From NCBI GenBank assembly GCA_025716815.1, contig JAIXMN010000020.1, positions 682,001 through 746,000 on the forward strand: DNA of 64,000 nt, given 5' to 3'. The notes under the pieces are model-generated. The model ran no database searches and was not told the origin of the DNA. It saw nothing but the letters and a program-made list of their open reading frames with translations. The translations under genes and the position numbers were made by a program. This document shows positions 21,480-33,463 of this stretch, one piece after another (position 1 is the first letter of the stretch; each line of letters begins with the position of its first letter). Origin of the DNA: Dichotomocladium elegans. Its lineage: Eukaryota; Mucoromycota; Mucoromycetes; Mucorales; Lichtheimiaceae.

Positions 21480-23092
21480 ATGACAGAAGCACTTACGCCC
21501 AAAGCGCTTCAATTCGACAAGCCAATCTTCACATTCTCCCTGCATCCAACCCAGGATCTCGTCGCGTCCGGCCTTATTAATGGACGAGTATACTGGTGAG
21601 TCCGTGTAGCAAAAGAATGGGATCGATCTGCTCCCGTTTGCCTCATTTTCTCACGTACTCGCTCGCATGTACGTCTCTCTCGCTCCCAAAACATACGAAA
21701 GCCACAAGTATGGATTAGAAGATCATCAACAGGAGTGGATGGTGAAGCCGTTCAAGAAGTCTTGCCGTGGTGTTGCTTTTAACCCAGACGGATCAGGTAC
21801 GAAGAAAACGATGGTGCGTGGTCAAAGTTGCGGGCTAACAATCGAGCATTGACTTAAGGGATCTATAGCATTTCAAAAGACAAAACGATCTGTCTTTTGG
21901 ATACAGAAAGTGGGAAGGTTACAAGTAGTCGAGAAAATGCGCATGAGTAAGGAAAAAAATTGCTGAGTATAATATGCGTACATGTGCATATTATATGTTC
22001 GTGGCGAGAGAAAAAAAGATTTTAAGTATTGCTAACATATATGCCGTGTATCCAGTGAACCTTTAAATGCGTTGCTATGCTTGGATCAAAGAATGCTAGC
22101 CACAGGTGACGATGTGGGTATCATTAAGCTTTGGGATAACAGGAAGAAGGATCCTATCATGGTCTGGAAGGAACATGAAGATTTTATCTCACAAATGACG
22201 TACCGAGAAGACAAACGAACTCTCGTGGCAGTTGGGTAAGCACGGATAGACGTGCATCTATGGTCTTGAATGTTCACAATGAACTTTAGAGGCGATGGGT
22301 ACCTGTCGACATGGGATATTCGAAAGCCAAATGTAGCAGCCATGTCAGACAACATGGAAGATGAGCTCCTATCAATTGCTCTAGTCAAGGTATATATTTT
22401 ACGATCCGTGCTCTGTAGATTTATGATTATACTCATAAAGCGTTTTCGTTTGTCTATGATTTAGAATGGGAGCAAGGCGGTTGTCGGCTCTCAGGAGGGT
22501 ATTCTAAGTTTATGGTCGTGGGACGACTGGGGAGATTACAACGACCGTATTGTTGGCCATCCAAACTCGATCGACGCTATCTGCAAGTTAGACGAAGATA
22601 CTATCTGTACTGGAAGCAGCGATGGCATTATTCGGTAGGGAAAAAGAACAATGAGAGACGTATGCTGAGTATTCTGTTATTCATTCACGGACTGGTAGTA
22701 TTGTCACAATCCTGCCCAATGGTTTCCATGGTGTCATTGGCGATCATGGCGAAGATATGCCAATTGAACGTCTCGATCTCACCCACGACAAAAAATACTT
22801 GATCAGCAGCGGACATGACAATGCTTTGCGTTTCTGGGATGTCGCCTATCTGTACGAAGATGATGATAATGAGGAAGAAGATAAAAAAGAGGAGGAACAC
22901 GTGATCGACCAATCCGACGATGTTAAGAGTACAGCAAGATCAACAGACGCTCATTGCGAAAGTGACGATGACAGCGATAAAAGCAGCGATAGCGATTCTG
23001 AAGAGCCAATTAAGAAGAAACGGAAGAAGGGTCAGGCACCGCCTAAAAGCATCAAGGCACAGCAGAATGCTGCATTTTTTGCAGATCTGTAA
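21480..23092 (+). CDS. JIP5: WD-repeat ribosome biogenesis protein Jip5/WDR55
   Basis: WD40 protein of the Jip5/WDR55 family, implicated in 60S ribosome biogenesis. The start MTEALTPKALQFDKPIFTFS, then repeats include ASGLINGRVYW, CRGVAFNPDGS, MLATGDDDVGIIKLWDNRKK, AVGGDGYLSTWDIRKP, KAVVGSQEGILSLWSWDDWG, NSIDAICKLDEDTICTGSSD and ISSGHDNALRFWDVAYLYED. The first exon is 21480-21595 and exon 2 starts at 21702; several further introns of 60-110 nt follow. The C-terminus is acidic then basic (KKKRKKGQAPPKSIKAQQ) and ends FFADL, typical of the family. Internal exon borders were not all verified. Confidence 0.93.
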
Positions 23093-23357
23093 ACCATTCC
23101 CATCTTCCAAAGAAAACTTTCCCTCGCCTCTGCATCAATAACTTTAGAGAAAGCATATCGTATTTCATCATCCTCGTACCAATACAACGAACACAATCAA
23201 CCAGGATAACGCAAGGAGAAGCACTTGCATGTCTTCCGAAACCCCTTCTAAATATATGATACATGAATGATTCCCAAACGGTGTAACGATAACAAACCAG
23301 CGAGGAGAGATATAGCATATTTTCGCATTTTTCGTTTTTGTAAAAAAAAATTAGGTA

Positions 23358-24291
23358 TTAGACGTACTGGGAGAGCCACTGGAAACCTTCGCCATAGCCC
23401 TGTCGCATGACAATAGAGCACATGAAGACCTCGATGGGTCTGATGTCCTTCAATGGCACCTTGCCCTGATAAAATCACGTGTGAGAATCCGTTACACAGG
23501 TGTTTGAAGTGACTTATATGCTGTTTTTTTTTACCTTGCCGGTCGTCTGGAACAAGCCAAGTTGTTGTCTGAGATCACTTTCGCTGACGGCACCGGGAGC
23601 GTCGATCTTGTTGCCAAGAATCAAGAAGGGAACGTTGGACAATTGCTCAATAGCGAGGAGGGCCTAAAGACGAACGGTCATCAGTCTTTCTTTTTTCCGA
23701 AATCACACTATATTTTTCATTCTTCACAAGCGAATACATCCAACCTCAAGGCTTTTTTTTTGCCTATCCTGATCCACTCTTCTCCCATACTTACGTCCAA
23801 CTCCGCCTTAGCTTCAGGGAAACGTTTATAATCGGCTGAATCAACGAGGAAGACAATGCCATTGACTTCAGGGAAATAGTCACGCCATAACCGACGAGCC
23901 TGCAAATGACCGCCCAAATCGTATGTGGTAAACTTGACGTTGCCAATGGCCAACTCTTCAGATGCTGTGTGCGGAAGTAAAAAAGAAAAGCATCTCGTGC
24001 ATGAGCATCTGAGCAGTAATGATGCCAAAGACGCGTAACTTACTGGGATAAAGAGTAGGCTGGAGTGTTGCAAGACGATCGTTCTTCAACATGTGTAAAA
24101 GAGTGGTTTTACCGGCATTATCAAGACCCAAGAATAGGATCTTTGCATTCTTGTTGAGGAGACCTGAACGGCAAGAAGAAAAAAGATGTGGTCAGCCAGA
24201 TGGAAGCGGACAGAGAAAGCTACACCCTCTCTCTTAGAGACTGAATACCAAGAGAGGCCAAGACATCATAGAACCAGTTGATGATGAACAT
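23358..24291 (-). CDS. SAR1: Sar1 small GTPase of COPII vesicles
   Basis: Initiates COPII coat assembly at the ER. Exons 24291-24249, 24163-24044, 23964-23795, 23663-23535 and 23465-23358 join in phase to 189 aa, the usual size. The N-terminal amphipathic helix [15 protein letters not shown] is followed by P-loop [15 protein letters not shown], switch I region QPTLYPTSEELAIG, switch [36 protein letters not shown], and the C-terminus [14 protein letters not shown]. All key residues look intact. Confidence 0.97.
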
Positions 24292-25371
24292 AGTTTGTAG
24301 AAGAGAGTGGTAGAAGAGAGAGAGAAAACCGAAGAAAGAGGCAAAGAGCGCGTGAGCGAACAGAAAGTCCCTTCCAAAAAATCTCAGCACGTCACTCAAA
24401 TTGGGCGGAGTCAAAGATACACGGATGGACCATCAGCTGCTTGACGGTGAACGCCAATCGGAGCTCCTACCGCAGCCCGGACCTTGTTCGGGGAAAGGGA
24501 GGCAGAAGTGCAGAGACACGCTAGATGGATAAGGCTGAATTTTTCCTCACTGTTAAGAACGTGGTTCATTCTCAATGGTGTGTGAGTGAGAGAAAGAAAG
24601 AGAACAGCCTAAAAAGGAAGAAAGAAAGAAAATTTTGAGTTACTCGTATGATTACCCAAAAAACAAACAACAGTATCCAATGGCAAGGGGAAAGGGGTAA
24701 AATCGATCCGCTGTCGGTCGATGATGATGGCTCAGCTACGAACACTCCTTGGAGTTCCTCGATTGCAATTCAGTATGGCACACAAGCTTCTTTCACTCTC
24801 ATTCCTACTCTGTCTCTTTCTGTGTTTAATAAATTATTCATCTAGACCCTTTCTATGTATTTTCACACTCTTTAATTAAAACCTTGTGATTTTATTCATT
24901 GCCTAGCCTACTTGCATAGATCCATGGAACCAGACTCCTAACCAACCCCTCTTTTTCTTTCCCGCATAAAACCAAAAAAGGAAGTAAATTGATCTTCATC
25001 ATTAGCTTCGTCTGCGTCTGTGTCTGTCGTCTCGCCACATGCAGAGTGTATTCCCCGCCCCCCTTCTTTTTATTCTCGATGCAGGTACCAGCGCTATAGC
25101 AGAGATAGAGAAGAAGAATGTTACGAGTTGTCAAATAGATATAAATGACGCATATAAGAAAGAATATAGTATAATCGTTTGTTAAAAATTAAAACCAAAA
25201 AGAGTATTTCTATTTACATCGAAGGAAAGGGAGGGAGGTTGGTAGGAACAGCTGGGACATGGAGAGGATGGGCGATGGAGCAGGGTATTGCATTGAACTT
25301 TATCGAGGAAGAATGGCGTAGAGTGACTCTAATTACGTTAATCGTCGAAACAGGCATGTAAGACTTCCTTT
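24292..25371. other. Intergenic region
   Basis: About 1.1 kb with short frames only. It contains GA-rich and A-rich tracts near 24600 and 25180 but no recognisable gene. Confidence 0.4.
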
Positions 25372-26463
<1,092 letters not shown>

Positions 26464-26493
26464 TGAGCAAATTCTAATGTGTTGAGAGGGAGA

Positions 26494-26494
26494 G

Positions 26495-26525
<31 letters not shown>

Positions 26526-26545
26526 ATGTGTGTGTGTGTGTGCGT
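26494..26545. repeat. (TA)n/(TG)n microsatellite upstream of C2H2 gene
   Basis: TATATATATATG followed by about 18 TG dinucleotides with one TA interruption, 30 bp before the zinc-finger start codon on its leader side. It could influence promoter spacing, but this is speculative. Confidence 0.85.
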
Positions 26546-28610
26546 TGGAGTGAGGCAGTGTTGCGAAGCAATGTTTACAAAAAGAACAAAGAAAAGAACC
26601 AGGAATATTGAAGGATCCCCTATCTTTATATACGCTCGTATGGTTCGGTATAAATATGTATTTGGGGAAATAGAGTGAAAAAGAGATGGTCATGCATCAT
26701 TTTGGCATTCAAGATATTGCATTACTGAAGTAAAAAAACTTAGAAAAACTTAAAAACGCTTCCATGTTTTATGGCCCCGCCTACCTTCCCTCCCCCATTT
26801 TTCGACACTTTTAAGCCTCCCAACCAAGCATTACCCATCCAAATAGAAAGAATAAAAATATCACTGTTTAAGTTTATTTCAAACACCATATACATGCAGC
26901 TGCATCTTTCGCATTAAGATATCTGACCTCGGATCCCAACAGCAGATTATGATAAAAATAATTTGTCACTTCTGCGCTATGGCGAAGAAGCTTCTGTGAG
27001 TAAAATTTCCATAATATCATAAACACAATTACGCCCTGATGATCTACATAAAAGGATAAAGGAGGAGCATTTATGCACGTGTGTGGTGGAGAAAGAGAGA
27101 TGTAAAGACTAGGAAACGAAAGCGCACGTCGCAAAAGGGGGAGAGCTTATACCTGTGTTGCGGGGGGGAAGGGGCGATATCAGGGCGTATCATTCTTACA
27201 TCCTACAATATGTACACTGTACATGTAGTTGTAGAACCAATGGTTCTTTTTCCTAAGGACGGGATGAGACTGACGGAGAAAGACTGATGAAGATGTCATG
27301 ACAGCAGCATTAAATCTCCTTAGAACCTGCCTGAGAAATATTCTGGATGATGTTTAATCATCCTTGGGCTCCGGAAGACAAACGTGGCATACATGTATCA
27401 TCCCACTGACACCGATACAGATATTTCACATTTTAACAACCTACCGCTTCTTACGTTACCGCTACAGATCCGGTCAAAACCCAAAAATATCGAATTCAGA
27501 TGTGTACGACGAACATATTGCGAGGTATCCTTAGCCTTTTAAATGGACGCGTACATCCGTCGCTGATCAACGGTCTTTCATATATTCATGCTTATCCATC
27601 GCATACATTGTAGTCTTAAGGAAAAATCGGAATAATATGCAGTAATTCTTCCTTTGCATAAGTCTCCAGGTTAACCCATTCTCTTCTTTTCCTCGGCTGG
27701 CAGTAACGGGTGTACTAAACTACATTAATGATGTTTAATGCCGCTGGCGTTGCAGTAGGTTACATCCGTTTTCGCTCATGGTATTAGTACTGCAATAGCT
27801 TCATTTCAAGTTGATATGGGGCATAGACCGATAAAGAAGAAAGGCAACAGTCATTCTAAGATTAGCATCGTCGATTCGTACTTGTATCTTTGACGTTTAT
27901 TAATTGAATCCTTTTTCTCATAGAATCGATCGGTTTCCTATCAGTTGCTCGACGACAGTTGAGGAATCCTGATCAACGTAGTGAAGATAATTCTTTCATG
28001 CTCTCTGTTTGGAAGACACGAACAACCCATGATTCTATTTTCTCAAAACATACGTAATCAGAATTACTCACTCTTGCGGTTAATAGGCATGTGTTCGTAA
28101 CTTTTGCTGCTGCTGAAGCATTTAATACGAATTCAAATATTAATTCTCCCCCCCCTCTTTCTCTCATATGCGTGTCAATAAATCCAAAGCCGCCGCTGCA
28201 AACGGTATGCGTATTGCGCAGATATTTGGCGCGACAAACATACAGCATGGATAGAACGCATCTCCTTGTCAACAACCTAGTGAATAGACCTGGGGTTGCT
28301 GCGGATAATTGCGTAGAAGAACTGTCACCTTTTTTTTTTTCTTGGGACCTGCTGTTCCTGTATTGGCTGGAGCACAACCTCCAATATTTGCAGTATCGTG
28401 CGTGCGTGTAAATAAATGACTCTAGCAGTGGAATAGATGGAGTCAACATGAGCACCCAAAGATTCTTTCTATTTCTTCCACAGTCTAAAGCTGCATCATG
28501 ATCATTCCTTCCGGCCAACCCCATCGCCGTCCTTTTCATTCTACTACAAATTGGGAATCTATGACTTATACAGCACGCGATGTATCAGACAACTATCTAT
28601 GGCCAAATAT
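26546..28610. other. Gene-poor stretch
   Basis: About 2 kb with no supported gene. One long minus-strand frame (28539-27973) starts inside low-complexity sequence and has no recognisable motif; I treat it as chance. The remainder has short frames only. Confidence 0.4.
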
Positions 28611-28974
28611 TCATTCGCTTTTGGTCGTCTTCTCGATCGGTGCGGTTGGTGGCGACTGCTTTTTGATTCGATCCATCTCTGCCATAAACCTTTACATACA
28701 TAATCGATCAGCATACGCACGCACGCACACGCACACGCACACGCACGCACGCATACGCACGCACACGCACAGACTCTTACCATCGAATAGTGATAAACAG
28801 ACAGATAGACAAGAGTAAAAGCGCTATAACGTGAATGTTGCCGCGCGTCATAACGACCATGATGGCCAACGTCGCAAAGAGCATGTAGAATGCATAGAAC
28901 ATGAGTTTAATTACGCCATTGGCTGTGTATCCTGGAGTCAAGATGGACTGGACAATATCGTCGACGATGCTCAT
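28611..28974 (-). CDS. PKR1: Pkr1-like ER membrane protein (V-ATPase assembly)
   Basis: Two exons, 28974-28781 and 28689-28611, give a 90-aa protein. In yeast Pkr1 is a small ER membrane protein needed for V-ATPase Vo assembly. Two membrane segments are visible (VIKLMFYAFYMLFATLAIMV and IHVIALLLLSICLFITIRW), separated by MTRGNIHVIA, which matches the TxGNIHFxAL motif of the family. The tail is Lys/Pro rich and ends TTKSE. The 91-nt intron holds a CGTG-type microsatellite (28721-28770). Size and layout fit the family well. Confidence 0.82.
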
Positions 28975-29243
28975 TGGGGGGTGGGTAGGTGGAGAGTGGG
29001 GGAGAGGCGAAGCGAAAGATTTCAGGTGTTTTTTTGGGGGTGGAGAAAGGGGGGGGTGGTTGTGGAGAGATTGTCGGAGAGAATGTATCCAGAAAGAGCA
29101 ATCTTTGCCAAGGAACGGTAAGCGCTGTTCTCTTTTCTCCCCAACCAAACAACTGCAAGCCCGCCTTGTGTATTTATTTCTCTACGCCCCACGCTCCACC
29201 CCCCCCAAAAACATCATATCGGGCATTCTTTTTTCCTCCGTTC

Positions 29244-30913
29244 ATGCTCAATCTTATCCGCGTCCTAGTCTCCGAGAACCGTTGTCGTTACTACGATGTT
29301 GATGCAGGCATTAACCTCGATTTGAGCTGTAATCACTTCACATCATAGAAAACTACTGTCAGCAATTGTAATGCGTGTTGTAGACATCACCAATCGCATA
29401 ATTGCAATGTCGTATCCGTCAACAGGCTTTGAAGGCCTCTATCGAAATGCGTTCGAGGCTGTCAAGAAGTGAGCTTTTCAACCACCACCGTCGTGCCTTC
29501 TTTACCTTCACGTTTAAGCCGAAAAGAACTCGAGCAATTGATAGCTGCAACCCCATCTTTTTCTTCTACGCCTGATTTTAGTTTCCTAAATGGTCGACAT
29601 CCCGGACATTACAAAGTGTTCAACCTGTAAAGAGAAAAAAAATATAGCTTATTTCTTTTTTTGGGGGGGGGGTTGCGGGGTGAAGGGTGGAATGCGGGGA
29701 TGGATTGGGCTTTGTTGTTGTTGTTGTGTGTGTGTGAGGAGAGAAGAAGGGGAAGCTCAAGGGAAGGGGGTAGAGGGGGGCGCGCGCGCGGAGAAGGAGA
29801 GAGTGAATAGCCATATGCTCATGCAAATGTATGTAGTCGATCGGAAAAAGGATATGGAATTGATGCCTTCTCGCCTGCACCAGGTAACCAGAAAAAAAAA
29901 AGGAGCATTGATAGAGGTAAAAGATACGTCCACACTTACACGCATGCGAAATGTTAGCGGAAACATATGGCTTTGAAGACCACCAGGCACCGTCGTTTCA
30001 ATTACTGGTCAGCTTTTGTGAAGACGCCAAGGCGTGGTTGACCGAGGATGCCGATAACGTTGTGGTCGTGCATTGCAAAGCTGGCAAGGGCAGAACAGGA
30101 ACTGTCATTGCCGCGCTCCTTCTCTATCTCCACGAGGCCCGGCATGCAAAAGAAGCCATTGATCTCTATGGGATGCGGCGTACGAAGGATGGCAAGGGGG
30201 TGACCATCCCTAGTCAGATCCGTTATGTTCATTATTTTGAACGCTGGTTGCAAAGCAACCGGGAGATGCAGATGAATAAACTCATGTTGATTAACCGGGT
30301 GATTCTTCATAGCTCAGCCCACGCATGTAGCCACGGTGAGCGTTTGCATTTTCAGAAAGAATGCTGCCGGAATTCATACCATCCACCGGTTTATTTTAGG
30401 CCTGACACTCAGCATAACGAACCATGAAGCAGTAACGTCCGAGTTTAGCCAAAAAAATGTATCGTAAAGGGGAGCGTGTGCCCACAGAAACGTTCCAAGT
30501 GCAGATACTCAAGTTATTTCGCAGTGTGATCTTCAGACTGTCCTTCCAGATTCGATTCAGGTGATCCTTCCCAAAGTACCTGTCCAAGGTGATTTTCGGA
30601 TTATGTTTCACTTGAGGACATCTTATTTCAAGGTATATAGGGATCCGAAGTTATATTAGGAGTACTAGAGAGAGTGAGCATCTATGTGTACAAAAAAGTT
30701 TATCCATGTGTATAGAAAACATCCTGCCGTCTTTGGCTAAATACATCCTTCATCGATGGTGAGCATGATGCCATTCCCGCGAAAAGGGCCCTGGAATCTC
30801 CGTTGATGGTGAAGTTATCAAAACACGAAATCGATGGCGCAGTCAATGACATCGATGATCGACTATTTCCTGCCAGTTTTGCGGTAGAGATCGAATTTGA
30901 TGTAATGGTCTAA
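29244..30913 (+). CDS. PTEN: PTEN-type phosphatidylinositol-3,4,5-trisphosphate 3-phosphatase
   Basis: Lipid/protein phosphatase that opposes PI3-kinase signalling. The start MLNLIRVLVSENRCRYYDVD fits PTEN's N-terminus, and splicing gives LSYITNRIIAMSYPSTGFEG, LYRNAFEAVKKFLNGRHPGH, YKVFNLRSEKGYGIDAFSPA, ETYGFEDHQAPSFQ and the active-site signature VVVVHCKAGKGRTG with catalytic Cys and Arg present. A C2-type second domain follows (PKVPVQGDFRIMFHLRTSYF, WLNTSFIDGE). Exon borders near the active site are clear (29837-29883, 29958 onward). Between about 30400 and 30620 the frame breaks and no clean splice solution was found. The gene ends EIEFDVMV. The acidic PDZ-tail of human PTEN is not visible. 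Confidence 0.85.
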
Positions 30914-31120
30914 GTAAACAGTTCGTTCTGGACGATGGTTATCACCGACTTATTGGCAAGTTTGCTGGTATTTTCGATGCACAGCGAAGCTGGTTTCTGT
31001 TGCTGCTGTATATGTGTAAAAGTTGTAATAATAAGTGTGAATCGGATGGCGAGAAAGAGAGGAAGGGAAAGAGCGAGAGAGAGAGAGAGAGAAGATTGTC
31101 CTAGAACGCTGCTTTGATCG

Positions 31121-33149
31121 TTAGGTGGTGTTGCGGTACTCCTCCCGAAGAGCCTTGATACGATCTCTATGTCGTCCATATAGTTTTCTGACGAGATGGA
31201 TAAACTTGTCATCGTCGGGGATGTTGAGAGTTGACCCTAACAGAGTCATGCAAGTATCCATGTTGCCTGCAAGGATCTGATCTACAATTGCTCCGAAGAT
31301 GTCAATCCTACAGCACCCAATTTATGACTGTGGGAACAAGCAAACCTTGGCAAGTGCTGAGCAGAGCAATTGCAACGAAATACAAGATATCGTAGCCAGC
31401 CATGAAATATACATCCCATATCCTTAACAAGGTCTGGTAACGGACAACACCTCCCGTAAACAGAGTAATATACCAACGCGTAGCATACGCCAGGCTTGTT
31501 ACATCAATAGCATTCTACAAAAAAAGTATCGCTTTCGCAATTAAATAAACTCCCATGTACTTTATAATGTACCTTAGACTATACCAGATGCCGATGCACT
31601 TTTGGCAGACATCGCTCTAGCAGTTGCTCTTGAATGTAAAAACTCTCCATCAACCTTGGGAATCCAGGGATGAACAGGTCGTGCAGGTTATCACGGAGAA
31701 ACATGTGAATAAGGGTAGTGAACGCCCTCTGCAAGGGTTGGAGGTTATCGCTTGATATTAGGGAGCAAGTAGAATCCGCTTTTGTGTCAAGAACATGCTT
31801 ACTTCCTCCTCAAAATACACCAACAGCGTGGCAGCAATATTCGTCATACCCTGGCAATAGCCGACTTCCTCGTCATAGCTCGAAAATGCTCGAAGGACGT
31901 TAAATAGAGCTCTTTGCCTACAACACAGTTGGATGCAAGGTAACTCCTTTTCACTTTGTCGATACCTACCCTTGTCCGTAGCGTTGCCGGAACATGATAT
32001 GACCATTCATTGTTCGAGGAATATCAAGGTCAATCTGACGTTCGTGTATAGACGGTTTGTCCAACAGCTGCTACAGGCATACTCAGCCGTCAATGAACTC
32101 CATCCATTGCTGCTATATAAATTTCTTCCCCTCCCCCTCCCCCGAGCGTCAGGGCGAGTTGATTTGGTCAATCGATCGATCGATCGATCATCCGGATACA
32201 TACATGATAATGCTCGACAATTGCATCATCGTTTTTTGCAGCTCGCAATTCATCCGTGCACAAAAAGTACCTGAGACAATAATCAACACTTTTCCAAGTC
32301 TTTTGAGCGGGTATGCGTATGTGGGTTGTGTGTCTCACCAAGCGTCTCGGCGCCAGCAATCAGGAATACCTTTATAAATGCGCTTGTAAAACTGCTCCAA
32401 TGGGCACGCTAACGTCAGGACATCTCTTGTTGCGAACTTTTCCCAATTATTCCTAACCTTGGCGCTTGTCTTGAATGCATGCAAATCTCGTCCGTGAATC
32501 ACAGTGTGAACCGCCATTCCTGCCCATTTTGTCGACCGCTCAACCTCTTTCTTCACCTGACTATCCACAACCGTACGCATCTATTTAGCGCGTGTGGCAC
32601 TAGCCTCCTACCCTCCCAGGATCCTATACGAACAGTTGTGTCTTACCTTGCATTTGGTTGTACCGTGGGATCATGTTCCACAAACCCATATCTAAAGAAA
32701 GAAAGCGAGAGTGTGTATGTGTTAGTTGAGTGTTATTGGAGTACCATGAAAAAGGAGAAAGATGGAGAGCGTGTGACAGCAACAAGCTGGTAAAAGCCCT
32801 ATATCCGCATTCACCCTTGCTTTCTTTATTGATTCGCCTACCTGTCGGCTACCATGAACCATTTCTCCATTTCGCCAGCCACATCCGGCACAGTCTCATA
32901 TCTTTTGCGAATATTGACTGTTTGGGGTTCCAACTGCTGCTGCTGCTCTGTTCGGCAGTCGGCGTTCTCCGTGGAATCACCGTCGACGACAGCGGTAGTG
33001 GTAGCGGCAGGAGCGGGAACTGAATGAGAACCTGACCCGTGAGTCTTCATAGAGGTGCTGGTGTACAGGCTGGTGAGCTCTGTGTCTGAAGAGTCATTGG
33101 TGAGACGCGAAGAGAGGATGGTTCCTAGTTTGTCAGTGCTGGCATGCAT
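31121..33149 (-). CDS. TBC-domain Rab GTPase-activating protein
   Basis: Accelerates GTP hydrolysis by a Rab GTPase in membrane traffic. Start MHASTDKLGTILSSRLTNDS at 33149 leads through YGFVEHDPTVQPNAR to the TBC domain: IPDCWRRDAW carrying the arginine finger, LLDKPSIHERQIDLDIPRTM, FRQRYGQG, ALFNVLRAFSSYDEEVGYCQ with the glutamine-finger motif YCQGM, then RAFTTLIHMFLRDNLHDLFI and LLRIWDVYFMAGYDILYFVA. About ten short introns separate these. The C-terminal end DKFIHLVRKLYGRHRDRIKA ... REEYRNTT fits. Both catalytic fingers are present, so it should be active. It is divergently transcribed from MDV1; which Rab it controls is unknown. Confidence 0.9.
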
Positions 33150-33463
33150 TGAGAAAAGAAAGAAAAGAAGGGCTGAGAAAGAGAAGTGAGGAAATATTAT
33201 GCCCGCTTTCCATTTCGAACAACTCGTCCCCCGCCCCACCCACATACTCAACTTGGGCAGAGACTGAAAAAAAAAAAAAACAAATATTGAAATTCCGGTC
33301 GCTAGGCAGCAGCAAATGCTGCAGCAGGCTGAGGTGAGGGCGGTGTTTGGAAGTGATTTGAGGCAGGAAATTTATACATTCACGTTTTCTTTGTGCGCAA
33401 AAAAAAAGGGTGCGACGTGACATAGTTGTTCTCGTTCTTCCCTGTCTTTTTTTTTTCTCTTTC

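Noticed and set aside
26494..26545. Dinucleotide repeats as a possible CRISPR-like or regulatory array
   Set aside because: Simple (TG)n/(TA)n microsatellite with no spacers; CRISPR arrays are not expected in a fungal nuclear genome.
27973..28539. Long minus-strand frame of 188 codons
   Set aside because: It begins in low-complexity sequence, has no recognisable domain, mixes hydrophilic/hydrophobic noise, and no splice or start support; treated as chance.
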